Made by a program: the position numbers and the translations under genes. A model generated the notes under the pieces. The model ran no database searches. It saw only the letters and a list, made by a program, of their open reading frames with translations, and was not told where the DNA came from. Of a stretch of DNA of 9,540 bases, positions 1 through 7,214 are shown one piece after another. Position 1 is the first letter of the stretch, and the number at the start of each line of letters is the position of its first letter. The stretch is from Bacteroidota bacterium (GTDB lineage: Bacteria > Bacteroidota > Bacteroidia > JAADEI01): assembly GCA_015490475.1 (NCBI GenBank), contig WFXT01000112.1:1-9540 (forward strand), in the 5' to 3' direction.

Positions 1-2
1 AT

Positions 3-266
3 GTAGTATACGGTTTCGCAGACCCTATCGGATCTGATGACATGCTACTTAGAATTAGCGTAAACCGTGATTTGATGTTAGACAATTGCATGACTTCATG
101 TGGAGGATGTATTGTAACGGACGAAGGGGAAAGCTATATTAATCATAGGGGTTGGAGAGCTACACCAGTAGTTAATGTAACCGCTGGAAATATCACTCCC
201 TCACTTCAAAATGCATTGGTTGATATTATACAATATTTTTTATCTACTGTAAATGCGTGCCAGTGA
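3..266 (+). CDS. C-terminal fragment of an unidentified protein (5' end outside window)
   Basis: The reading frame is open from the first bases of the window to a TGA at 264-266, so this is the last 87 codons of a gene that starts upstream. The in-frame ATG at 42 is probably internal, because codons before it (VVYGFADPIGSDD) continue without a stop and look protein-like. I do not recognise the family. The visible part has a cysteine cluster, CMTSCGGC (C-x3-C-x2-C), and one more cysteine next to the C-terminus (NACQ). It has no T9SS-type sorting domain and no membrane segment. The cysteines could bind metal or form disulfides in an exported protein, but this is a guess. It converges on metG with 14 bases between the stop codons. 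Confidence 0.6.
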   Translation, partial: VVYGFADPIGSDDMLLRISVNRDLMLDNCMTSCGGCIVTDEGESYINHRGWRATPVVNVTAGNITPSLQNALVDIIQYFLSTVNACQ

Positions 267-280
267 GAAAACAACTGGTG

Positions 281-2329
281 CTATAAAACCCTCGCCCCTG
301 GCGAAGCTTCCTTATCTGTTGTTAATAATATGACTTTACCATCATCGTGTGCGGCAAGAAGCATACCTTGGGATTCAATGCCTCTGAGTTTTCGTGGTTT
401 CAAGTTAGCGACTACAACTATGTTTTTGCCTATCAGTTCTTCGGGGGAATAGTGTTGTGCTATGCCTGCAACTATTGTTCTTTCTTCGGTGCCAAGGGAA
501 ATTTTCAGAACAAGCAGTCTATCCGCATTAGGGTGTTTTTCTGCTGATATAACTTTTGCTACGCGAAGGTCCAGCTTGCTGAAATCATCATATTCTATCA
601 ATGGCTTTTCTGCTAACTGTTGTTCGGATTTTTGTGATGTTGTGTTTTGAGTCGTCATGCCTCCTTTTAGTTTTTTAATTTGTCGTTCAATTTCTTCGTC
701 GGTTATCTTTCTAAATAATGGTTTGGGAGCATTTATCTTGTGTCCTTGAGGGATTAAAGGTTTTTGTTCAAGAATGTTCCACGATAGATTTGATAAGTTG
801 ATGGTTTTCCTGAGTTTTTCGGCAGTGAATGGCATGAATGGTTGCATCAAAATATTTAATGCAACAACAGTTTGTATGGCGTCTGTCAAAGTTTGCTTAG
901 CTTGGTCAGGATTTTCCTTGAAAGTTTTCCATGGTTCTTCCTCTGAAAGCAGTTGATTACCTTTTTGTGCCAGTTCCATCACTGACCACAGGGCTTCCCT
1001 GAACCTGAATGTTTCAATACTTTCTTCTACGGCTGTCTTACTTGCAGCAATCCATTCGTATATGAAATTTCTGGGTTCTGAAGGAACTATCCCTTCAAAA
1101 TATCGGTGTATTAATGTTAAAGTTCTGTATATGAAATTACCGAGGTTTCCAACAAGCTCTGTGTTTACTTTCGTCTGAAAGTCTTTCCATGTGAATTCGC
1201 TGTCTTTTAATTCAGGCATATTGCGTGTGAGTACATAGCGAAGGAGGTCTTGCTCGTCAGGGAAATCTTGCAAATATTCATGTACCCAAATTGCCCAATT
1301 TCGGGACGTTGAAATCTTATCCCCTTCCAGATTCATGAATTCATTGGCAGGCACGTTTTCTGGCAGTATAAAATCACCGTGAGCTTTGAGCATAGCGGGG
1401 AATATGATACAATGGAAAACAATGTTATCCTTGCCTATGAAATGAATTATAGCTGTTTCCTTGTCCTGCCAGTATAATTTCCAATCAAATCCTTCCTGTT
1501 GAGCCAGCGCTTTAGTTGCTGAAATGTAGCCGATTGGTGCTTCAAACCAAACGTATAAAACTTTTCCTTTTGCTTCGGGCAAAGGAACAGGAACTCCCCA
1601 GTCAAGGTCTCTGGTTACTGCTCGTGGTTTCAATCCCTGTTCAAGCCATGATTTGCATTGACCAATAACGTTTGGCTTCCAGTCATTGGCATGTTCTTCA
1701 AGAATCCATTTTTTTAGCCAATCTTCGTGTTTGTCTAAGGGAAAATACCAATGTTTGCTTTTTCGCTTGATTGGCGTGGCACCAGTTAGAGCAGACCGTG
1801 GATTGACCAGTTCATCGGGCGATAGGGCAGTGCCACACTTCTCACATTGGTCCCCATAGGCTTTTTCGTATCCGCACTTGGGACATGTGCCAATTATATA
1901 TCTGTCTGCAAGGAACATTTGAGCTTCTGGGTCATAGTATTGTTCTGTTTCTTGTTCAATAAGTAAGCCTTTTTCGTATAGGCGAAGGAAAAAGTCTTGT
2001 GCTGTCTTATGATGCAGTGGGTCAGAGGTTCTGTGGTAAATATCAAAGGATATTCCGATCCTTTCAAAAGTTTCTTTGTTGAGAAAGTGATATCTGTCCA
2101 CTAATTCCTGTGGTGATATGCCTTCCTGACGGGCTCTTATAGTTATGGGAACACCATGTTCGTCACTGCCACAGATAAATTTGACGTCCTTGCCTTTAAG
2201 GCGCAGGTATCTAACATAAATGTCCGCTGGCAGGTATGCCCCGCTCAGATGTCCGATGTGTATTGGACCATTGGCATAAGGCAGTGCTGAGGTAACTAAA
2301 AACCGCTTAAATGTCTTTTTCTTTGTCAT
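281..2329 (-). CDS. metG: Methionyl-tRNA synthetase with C-terminal tRNA-binding domain
   Basis: Cytoplasmic class I aminoacyl-tRNA synthetase that charges tRNA-Met with methionine using ATP, for both initiation and elongation. The 682-residue length is close to that of E. coli MetG. The Rossmann catalytic domain has the HIGH motif at residues 24-27 and the second signature loop as KISTS at 338-342 (KMSKS in E. coli), a form I associate with Bacteroidota enzymes. A zinc-knuckle insertion has four cysteines at 149, 152, 162 and 165 (CPKCG...CEKCG). The alpha-helical anticodon-binding domain spans about 385-555. A polar linker (about 556-578) leads to an OB-fold tRNA-binding domain of the Trbp111/EMAPII type (about 580-682; DLRVAKV, HPNADRL, GIESQGM). 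The start is well supported: MTKKKTFKRFLVTSALPYANG leads straight into the HIGH region. It stands alone on the minus strand, divergent from the LD-carboxypeptidase gene. Confidence 0.97.
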   Translation of the reverse strand: MTKKKTFKRFLVTSALPYANGPIHIGHLSGAYLPADIYVRYLRLKGKDVKFICGSDEHGVPITIRARQEGISPQELVDRYHFLNKETFERIGISFDIYHRTSDPLHHKTAQDFFLRLYEKGLLIEQETEQYYDPEAQMFLADRYIIGTCPKCGYEKAYGDQCEKCGTALSPDELVNPRSALTGATPIKRKSKHWYFPLDKHEDWLKKWILEEHANDWKPNVIGQCKSWLEQGLKPRAVTRDLDWGVPVPLPEAKGKVLYVWFEAPIGYISATKALAQQEGFDWKLYWQDKETAIIHFIGKDNIVFHCIIFPAMLKAHGDFILPENVPANEFMNLEGDKISTSRNWAIWVHEYLQDFPDEQDLLRYVLTRNMPELKDSEFTWKDFQTKVNTELVGNLGNFIYRTLTLIHRYFEGIVPSEPRNFIYEWIAASKTAVEESIETFRFREALWSVMELAQKGNQLLSEEEPWKTFKENPDQAKQTLTDAIQTVVALNILMQPFMPFTAEKLRKTINLSNLSWNILEQKPLIPQGHKINAPKPLFRKITDEEIERQIKKLKGGMTTQNTTSQKSEQQLAEKPLIEYDDFSKLDLRVAKVISAEKHPNADRLLVLKISLGTEERTIVAGIAQHYSPEELIGKNIVVVANLKPRKLRGIESQGMLLAAHDDGKVILLTTDKEASPGARVL

Positions 2330-2338
2330 AGTTAAACG

Positions 2339-2371
2339 CTAAATTACGACGATGCGACTTGTTGTTCCAAA
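2339..2371 (-). promoter_or_regulatory. Candidate metG promoter (Bacteroidetes-type -33/-7)
   Basis: On the minus strand a TTTG (2368-2371) is followed after 21 bases by TAATTTAG (2339-2346), which matches the Bacteroidetes -7 consensus TAnnTTTG at all fixed positions but one. The spacing fits the known 19-21 base range. Transcription would begin only a few bases before the metG ATG at 2329, giving a very short leader. The -33 element lies within the first codons of the divergent carboxypeptidase gene. This is inferred from consensus only. Confidence 0.4.
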
Positions 2372-3251
2372 ACCGCTGAAGGCAGGTGATGAAATTGCGG
2401 TCTTTCTGCCTGCTAGATCAGTAGATTGGTACGAGTTAGACAAAGCACTGGACATTGTTAAACAACAGGGTTTTAAGCTCAGTTCTAAGAATGCTGTCGG
2501 CAAACATTATTTTCAATATCCGCTTCCAGATCAGGAAAGGGCTCTGCTAATAAATGAACAGTTGCAGGATAGTAACATTACTCTAATGTGGGCAGGACGC
2601 GGAGGACTGGGTTCATTGCCAATTCTGGACAGGGTTCAATGGTTTAGATTGCAACATAATCCCAAATGGATTATGGGATATAGCGATATAACTGCTATAC
2701 TTATGCATTTGTGGACAAACTATAGGCTTGTGACCATTCATGGTCCCGTAATGAGGGATGTAAGTGAGCCTCTTGACCTCATTGAATTGACCCGAAAACC
2801 TCCTAATATTACATGGAAATCCCATTTTGTTCTTAATCCCCGAACTGTTTCTGGCTATTTGATAGGTGGCAACCTGTCAATGATATATAGTCTTGTAGGT
2901 AGCAATAGCCTGCCCAAAAATTGGCACGATATTATTCTGTTAATAGAAGAAGTCGATGAATACCTTTATCATATTGAACGAATGCTTATTTCACTTGATA
3001 GAGCGGGTATTTTGCCTTCGCTGAAAGGACTGATATTAGGTTCGTTTACAGATATCCATGACCATGATATTCCGTTTGGTAAGACTGTGTTTGATATTGT
3101 GGAAGAAGTGGCTGGTAAATATGGTTATCCGATAGTTAGTGATTTCCCTGTTGGCCATGGTGCTGTCAACAAACCATTCTGGCATGGATTTTATTATTCC
3201 TTAACTATTGAGGCACATGGAACGTGTTATTTGGCAGATTATAACGGATGA
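2352..3251 (+). CDS. Muramoyltetrapeptide LD-carboxypeptidase (peptidase S66 family)
   Basis: Serine peptidase of the LdcA/MccF family. LdcA members remove the terminal D-Ala from murein tetrapeptides during peptidoglycan recycling. There is no signal peptide, so it should act in the cytoplasm, as LdcA does. The 299-residue length is usual for the family. Visible signatures are the N-terminal PKPLKAGDEIAVFLPAR, WAGRGGLG at about 80-87 (RGGYG in many relatives), GYSD at 109-112 with the expected nucleophile Ser111, HGPVM at 130-134, GGNLSMI at 172-178, LLIEEVDEYLYHIERML at 196-212 holding the likely catalytic Glu (about 200), and FPVGHG at 265-270 with the likely catalytic His269. All three triad positions are present. 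An MccF-like role in cleaving peptide-nucleotide antibiotics cannot be excluded from sequence. The start is fixed by the conserved N-terminus, only 22 bases from the divergent metG start. Confidence 0.88.
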   Translation: MRLVVPKPLKAGDEIAVFLPARSVDWYELDKALDIVKQQGFKLSSKNAVGKHYFQYPLPDQERALLINEQLQDSNITLMWAGRGGLGSLPILDRVQWFRLQHNPKWIMGYSDITAILMHLWTNYRLVTIHGPVMRDVSEPLDLIELTRKPPNITWKSHFVLNPRTVSGYLIGGNLSMIYSLVGSNSLPKNWHDIILLIEEVDEYLYHIERMLISLDRAGILPSLKGLILGSFTDIHDHDIPFGKTVFDIVEEVAGKYGYPIVSDFPVGHGAVNKPFWHGFYYSLTIEAHGTCYLADYNG

Positions 3252-3261
3252 TTTACTTTTG
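3230..3261 (+). promoter_or_regulatory. Bacteroidetes-type promoter for the T9SS cargo-like gene
   Basis: TTTG at 3230-3233 is followed after exactly 20 bases by TACTTTTG at 3254-3261. This is a full match to the Bacteroidetes housekeeping promoter (-33 TTTG, -7 TAnnTTTG, 19-21 base spacing). The start site would fall near 3266-3268, giving a leader of about 18 bases before the ATG at 3285. The -33 element sits in the last codons of the carboxypeptidase gene and the -7 element lies just after its stop, so the secreted-protein gene can be transcribed on its own. Confidence 0.65.
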
Positions 3262-3284
3262 TATATGACAAAATCACAAAACTC

Positions 3285-4964
3285 ATGAAAAAAATAATAG
3301 CACTAATAGGGACAATGGTTGTTAGTGGTACTCTGTGGGCGCAGTCGGCTCCGATTGTGAACGCTAATCACATTAAAGTGCTTCCCGAGGAGTTTATTCC
3401 CTCTATTGAGAAACACGCTACAGCAAACACACGGGCTGCAGAGTGGAACATCTTAATTGACCACGCTCCGGACATTAATCAATATGGCTTAGGTGTTTTT
3501 CCTTTAAACTTTAATTTTGGATGTCAAGAGTTTTATAATTACGATGAAGGAAATTACAACAATCCGCCTGATACATTCTTGCTACTTACTGGATATACTG
3601 AGTGGAGAATAACTCAGTTGGTGAATGCGGATTCTGGTATTGTTTATCCTTTTGACTTAAATACGGCATGTATTTCATATCACATTGATTCCTTGCAAAT
3701 GGTTTTTACTTATTCCAATCCTGCTCAAAAACCAGATACTTTGATAATTGAATTATTTAAGGGTTCTACTATATTGTGGGCAGAAACACTTATTAACCTT
3801 TATACGTTTGTTCCTCCTGCTACAGATGACTTGTTAGATACACTTGCTATTTTAACTGTGCCAGTTAATTATTCATTGGATACTCCACCAGGTATTGTTG
3901 GATTTAGGTTTAAATACTTTGCTCCTAAGGATTCTGCGGCATTCGGTTTTGTATATGGCCTTAAAGACCCCAACTCCTGCAATAATCAGTGTTTTGTTTC
4001 AGATGCCGACATAGACTTTCCTGGTAATTTTGCTTACTATTTCAAATATCAACCTGCTCCACAATTGTGTAATAATTTATTTACCAATGATCCTAATGGT
4101 GCTATTTTGGGGGCAGATTGCGATGGTAGTGGAACGTTAGATGGTTCTGCCTGTGAGTTGTTTGGACCTGTTCCAATAGTTTGGGCTTATGGAAAGATCA
4201 GAACTACAAACTATCCTGCTTTCTTAGATGCAGATGTTCAAACTGCAGACAACAAACGACTGGTTTGTGCAGGACAGGCTATTACAGTTGAAGCCACTTC
4301 TGGATTTGATTCTTACACGTGGAGTGGCGTTGGAGCCAGTGGAACAACAAACACTGGAACCATAAACATTCCTCCTGCTTCTGTAACTTCCAATCCAGAT
4401 ACTTTTGTGATTACAGTAACAGGACAGGGTGCCGCTATTGGATGCTCAGCATCAGACCAGCTAACAGTCGTTGCTTATAATGCACCACCTATTGCTAACT
4501 TCATTTTGAATGCCACTGCAGGAGACCCAACTGTTACCGTTGATAATACTTCATTGTATGCAGTCAATTGCATTTGGGATTGGGGTGATGGCAACTTAAC
4601 GACTTCATGTGAGCCTTTTGCTTATACTTATGCATCTCTTGGTGAGTACACGATTACATTGATAGTATCAAACCCATGTGGTTCAGATACTATCCAAAGG
4701 AGTGCAGTGTTGACTTCAAATCCTCTTGTAAGCACTGCCGCACTTACTTATATGCACAGAAACAACACTGTTATTGTGGAAGGATTACCAGCCGAAGCAA
4801 CACATATTATGTTTACTGATGTTATGGGTAGAGTAATCAGAACTGCGGCAATTGAAGGAAAAGAAACCGTTGAGGTTGATGTTAGCGACATGCCTTCTCA
4901 ACTTTATAATGTTATCATAATGGGTGACGAGGGTAGGCTTGGTGTATTCAAATTTAGAAAGTAG
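3285..4964 (+). CDS. Secreted PKD-domain protein with likely type IX secretion C-terminal sorting domain
   Basis: Exported protein of 559 residues, catalytic activity not apparent. Residues 1-20 form a Sec signal peptide: MKKI, a hydrophobic core, then LWAQ with probable cleavage after Ala19 or Gln20. Residues 20-320 are a beta-rich region I do not recognise, with cysteine pairs (SCNNQC at 231-236; C279 and C290 around DGSGTLDGSA). Residues about 326-398 look like an Ig/PKD-like module (VCAGQAITVEA, then YTWSG). Residues 401-478 are a PKD domain, with WDWGDG at 431-436 and YTITLIVSNPCGSDT at 455-469. The last 75 or so residues fit a type A T9SS sorting domain: FTDVMGRVIRT at 510-520, VEVDVSDMPSQLYNVII at 529-545 and a basic FKFRK end. 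T9SS domains of this type direct export across the outer membrane, with surface attachment or release. The gene has its own promoter and ends at a terminator, so it is probably monocistronic. Confidence 0.82.
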   Translation: MKKIIALIGTMVVSGTLWAQSAPIVNANHIKVLPEEFIPSIEKHATANTRAAEWNILIDHAPDINQYGLGVFPLNFNFGCQEFYNYDEGNYNNPPDTFLLLTGYTEWRITQLVNADSGIVYPFDLNTACISYHIDSLQMVFTYSNPAQKPDTLIIELFKGSTILWAETLINLYTFVPPATDDLLDTLAILTVPVNYSLDTPPGIVGFRFKYFAPKDSAAFGFVYGLKDPNSCNNQCFVSDADIDFPGNFAYYFKYQPAPQLCNNLFTNDPNGAILGADCDGSGTLDGSACELFGPVPIVWAYGKIRTTNYPAFLDADVQTADNKRLVCAGQAITVEATSGFDSYTWSGVGASGTTNTGTINIPPASVTSNPDTFVITVTGQGAAIGCSASDQLTVVAYNAPPIANFILNATAGDPTVTVDNTSLYAVNCIWDWGDGNLTTSCEPFAYTYASLGEYTITLIVSNPCGSDTIQRSAVLTSNPLVSTAALTYMHRNNTVIVEGLPAEATHIMFTDVMGRVIRTAAIEGKETVEVDVSDMPSQLYNVIIMGDEGRLGVFKFRK

Positions 4965-4980
4965 CCTGTGACAGGCTATT
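4960..4980 (+). other. Small hairpin overlapping the stop codon of the secreted-protein gene
   Basis: TAGCCTG (4962-4968) and CAGGCTA (4972-4978) form a perfect 7-base-pair stem around a TGA loop. A G-T pair (4961/4979) and an A-T pair (4960/4980) extend it to nine. The first three bases of the stem are the TAG stop codon of the upstream gene. No T-run follows, so it is not itself an intrinsic terminator. It may protect the 3' end of the mRNA, or it may be incidental. Confidence 0.5.
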
Positions 4981-5000
4981 CGTAAAGGAAGTCATAATTT

Positions 5001-5044
5001 AGGGGCGTGGCTCACAAATGGTGGGTCACGCCTTTTTATTTTTT
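5001..5044 (+). terminator. Strong Rho-independent terminator
   Basis: The arms 5004-5015 (GGCGTGGCTCAC) and 5021-5032 (GTGGGTCACGCC) pair along all 12 positions, with two G-U wobbles, around a five-base loop AAATG. The stem is followed directly by five T, one A and six T (5033-5044). It closes the transcript of the secreted-protein gene and insulates thyA from it, so thyA needs its own promoter in the roughly 30 bases before its start or relies on read-through. Confidence 0.85.
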
Positions 5045-5073
5045 GCTTAAGTTAGTAGCAGAAAAATTCTCTT

Positions 5074-5871
5074 ATGTGGTCATATCTTGAGATGTTGAAA
5101 TATGTCCTTGAAAACGGTCAACCGCGTAAAGATAGAACAGGTGTTGGTACATTATCTATCTTTGGCTATCAATTCAGACACGATTTGAGCAAGGGGTTTC
5201 CTTTATTGACGACTAAGAAAATCAACTTTAAGGCTGTTAAAGTAGAGGTCTTGTGGTATTTGCGTGCTGGAACGGACCTTTCCTTTTTGCATGAACACGG
5301 TGTTCATATCTGGGACCCTTGGGCTGATGAAAATGGCAATTTGGGACCTATATATGGCTATCAATGGAGAAAATGGCCCACGTATGATGGCGGACACATA
5401 GACCAGATAAGAGAAGTTATAAGGAAGATAAAAGAAAGACCTTATGACAGAAGAATGATAGTGAGTGCATGGAATGTGGCTCAATTAAGCGAAATGCGTT
5501 TGCCTCCCTGTCATATACTTTTTCAATTCTATGTTACCAATGACGGCAGGTTAAGTCTTCATCTCTATCAACGGAGTGCTGACATATTCATTGGTGTTCC
5601 TTTTAATATAGCGGGCTACTCACTTTTGATTCATATGATTGCTCATGTTACGGGGTTGAAACCTGGGGAATTGATAATTTCCTATGGAGACCTCCATTTG
5701 TATAAAAATCATATTGAACAGGCTAAGCTGCAATTGAGTCGTGAACCCCGCCAATTACCCGAATTGAAACTCAATCCAGAAGTTAAGGATATTGATGACT
5801 TTAAACCAGAAGATATTGAGATAGTTAATTATAATCCACATCCATTTATCAAAGCACCGGTTGCTGTATGA
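5074..5871 (+). CDS. thyA: Thymidylate synthase
   Basis: Cytoplasmic enzyme that methylates dUMP to dTMP using 5,10-methylene-tetrahydrofolate and releases dihydrofolate. The 265-residue length matches E. coli ThyA (264). Conserved segments run end to end: RKDRTGVGTLSIFG at 18-31 with the phosphate-binding Arg21, FPLLTTKK at 42-49, HIWDPWADENG at 78-88, GPIYGYQWRKW at 91-101, LPPCHILFQFYV at 143-154 with nucleophile Cys146, YQRSAD at 165-170 (Arg binds the dUMP phosphate), GVPFNIAGY at 174-182, DLHLYKNH at 206-213 and the C-terminal FIKAPVAV. No clear Shine-Dalgarno sequence precedes the ATG, as is usual in Bacteroidota, and I found no good TAnnTTTG box between the terminator and the start. 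First gene of an operon: its TGA overlaps the folA start (ATGA). Confidence 0.98.
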   Translation: MWSYLEMLKYVLENGQPRKDRTGVGTLSIFGYQFRHDLSKGFPLLTTKKINFKAVKVEVLWYLRAGTDLSFLHEHGVHIWDPWADENGNLGPIYGYQWRKWPTYDGGHIDQIREVIRKIKERPYDRRMIVSAWNVAQLSEMRLPPCHILFQFYVTNDGRLSLHLYQRSADIFIGVPFNIAGYSLLIHMIAHVTGLKPGELIISYGDLHLYKNHIEQAKLQLSREPRQLPELKLNPEVKDIDDFKPEDIEIVNYNPHPFIKAPVAV

Positions 5872-6377
5872 TTATATCCATTATTGTAGCCCATGATAGA
5901 AATCGGGTCATTGGCTATCAAAACATGATGCCGTGGCATCTGCCAAGAGACCTCCGACATTTCAGACGACTTACAATGGGGCATCATGTTATTATTGGAC
6001 GAAAAACATTTGAATCAATAGGCAAAATTCTTCCCGGAAGACACTGGATTGTCTTATCATCCAGAAGGCGAGAAAACGTTGATGGTAAGTTAACATGGGT
6101 TTCTACACCAGAAGAAGCCATTGAAGTGGCAAGGCGTAACGGAGAAAGGGAACTCTTTATTGCGGGAGGAAGCCAGATTTTTAATATTTTTTTACCACTG
6201 GCAGATAGGATGTATGTAACTCTTATCCATGCGGTTTATCCCGGAGATACTTTTTTTCCTTCTTATAATATCAATGAATGGACTAAGGTTAGAGAGGAGT
6301 TTGTTCCAGTTAGTAAGCAAAATGTAGTTCCACTCAGTTTTATATATCTTCACAGAAACGAAAAGAGCCATAAATGA
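5868..6377 (+). CDS. folA: Dihydrofolate reductase
   Basis: NADPH-dependent reductase that returns dihydrofolate, the by-product of ThyA, to tetrahydrofolate; it is the classic trimethoprim target. Its 169 residues compare with 159 in E. coli FolA. Visible motifs are MIISIIVAHDRNRVIG at 1-16, MPWHLPRDLRHFRRLT at 21-36 with Trp23 and the catalytic acid Asp28 (Asp27 in E. coli), VIIGRKTFESIG at 41-52 (NADPH binding), LPGR at 55-58, IVLSSR at 61-66, FIAGGSQIF at 97-105 (the Gly-Gly cofactor-binding turn) and the C-terminal strand pattern (YVTLIHAVYPGDTFFP). The active-site set looks complete. The ATG overlaps the last bases of thyA and the TGA overlaps the next gene's ATG, so the protein is probably made by translational coupling. 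Confidence 0.97.
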   Translation: MIISIIVAHDRNRVIGYQNMMPWHLPRDLRHFRRLTMGHHVIIGRKTFESIGKILPGRHWIVLSSRRRENVDGKLTWVSTPEEAIEVARRNGERELFIAGGSQIFNIFLPLADRMYVTLIHAVYPGDTFFPSYNINEWTKVREEFVPVSKQNVVPLSFIYLHRNEKSHK

Positions 6378-7123
6378 GCGAGAGGAAAACTTTTCTTTTA
6401 ACTGCACCCGAGCTGAAACAGGCACCACTTAGGAAATTATTACTTCAGGAAGGCTACGACATTGTTTCTTTGCCAATGACAGAGATAGAAGTTAAGGTGC
6501 CCCCACATATTATCATAGAATTGAGGGATTTGAAACGGGCATATCAAGTTGTAGTCCTGTTTTCAACTCCCGCAGCATTCATATTTGATAAATATTTCAG
6601 GAAATTTTCCCGTGTGGATGACTATCCGATTATTCTTACTATTGGCGATTCTGTTGCCCGTACTATGCTAGGCCTGGGATGGCGTAAAGTTCGTTCCATA
6701 TCTCTAAAAAGACTGGAGGACCTTGTTAAGTTGAAAAGATATAGTGTTCGTAAGAGGAGAGCATTGATAATGGCTCCGGGGGGTATGATTCCAGACCTTA
6801 GACGCAAGATAAGGGAATATGATTTGCAGGCTTCTTTGTGGGACAGTTACGATATAATTCTGCCATCTTACGATAAGAACACCTTTGTCTCAACTCTTGA
6901 ACGTGTCCCTGATGGAATTGTTTTCACCAGTTCTGCAGCAGTGCAAAACTTTGTCAATCATCTGGAAAAATACTCTTATGAGTTGCCAGAAGAAACGAAG
7001 GTTTACATTGCTGGTTCAGGAGCCTTGAAATGGGCTCAAGAATTGGGACTTCCTTATGATTACTATATAGACCACTGCGATTTTGTTAGCACTTATGAGT
7101 TCATCCGTGAGCAAGGCACATAA
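6374..7123 (+). CDS. hemD: Uroporphyrinogen-III synthase-like protein (HemD family)
   Basis: Probable cytoplasmic enzyme that cyclises hydroxymethylbilane to uroporphyrinogen III, with inversion of ring D, in haem and cobalamin synthesis. Sequence conservation in HemD is low, so the call rests on the pattern of two alternating alpha/beta domains and on length (249 residues). Family-like segments are LLTAPE near the N-terminus, VVVLFSTPAAFIF at 59-71, ILTIGDSVARTMLGLGW at 87-103, ALIMAPGGMIPDLRRKI at 130-146, DGIVFTSSAAVQNFV at 180-194 and VYIAGSGALKWAQELGL at 210-226. No catalytic residue can be named, as is normal for this family. It is the third gene of the thyA-folA operon, joined by an ATGA overlap. 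No terminator is evident after its stop. Confidence 0.75.
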   Translation: MSERKTFLLTAPELKQAPLRKLLLQEGYDIVSLPMTEIEVKVPPHIIIELRDLKRAYQVVVLFSTPAAFIFDKYFRKFSRVDDYPIILTIGDSVARTMLGLGWRKVRSISLKRLEDLVKLKRYSVRKRRALIMAPGGMIPDLRRKIREYDLQASLWDSYDIILPSYDKNTFVSTLERVPDGIVFTSSAAVQNFVNHLEKYSYELPEETKVYIAGSGALKWAQELGLPYDYYIDHCDFVSTYEFIREQGT

Positions 7124-7183
7124 TTAGCATATTTACTGACGGATTGAACAGTTTTGCAACACAGAATCACAGAGTAGTCATAT

Positions 7184-7191
7184 TACATTTG
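7184..7191 (+). promoter_or_regulatory. Possible -7 promoter element before the 564-codon gene
   Basis: TACATTTG fits the Bacteroidetes -7 consensus TAnnTTTG exactly and lies in the gap after hemD. The nearest upstream TTTG (7153-7156) is 27 bases away instead of 19-21, so no correctly spaced -33 element is present. If used, transcription would begin near 7197, just before the ATG at 7215. Confidence 0.3.
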
Positions 7192-7214
7192 CCTATGGTT
7201 AGGTAGATAGGGTT

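Noticed and set aside
257..281. Imperfect inverted repeat (GCCAGT / ACTGGTGC) between the convergent gene ends, as a possible bidirectional terminator
   Set aside because: The stem is short with two wobble pairs and a nine-base loop, and no T-run follows on either strand.
347..956. Several short + strand open frames across metG
   Set aside because: They overlap the conserved tRNA-binding and anticodon-binding domains of MetRS on the other strand and have no supporting features.
5203..5484. Minus-strand open frame of 93 codons inside thyA
   Set aside because: It lies wholly antisense to a strongly conserved thyA, and its translation shows no family features.
7153..7191. Complete -33/-7 promoter upstream of the helical-repeat gene
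   Set aside because: The -7 box is a full match, but the TTTG lies 27 bases away, outside the 19-21 range; only the -7 element was kept, at low confidence.
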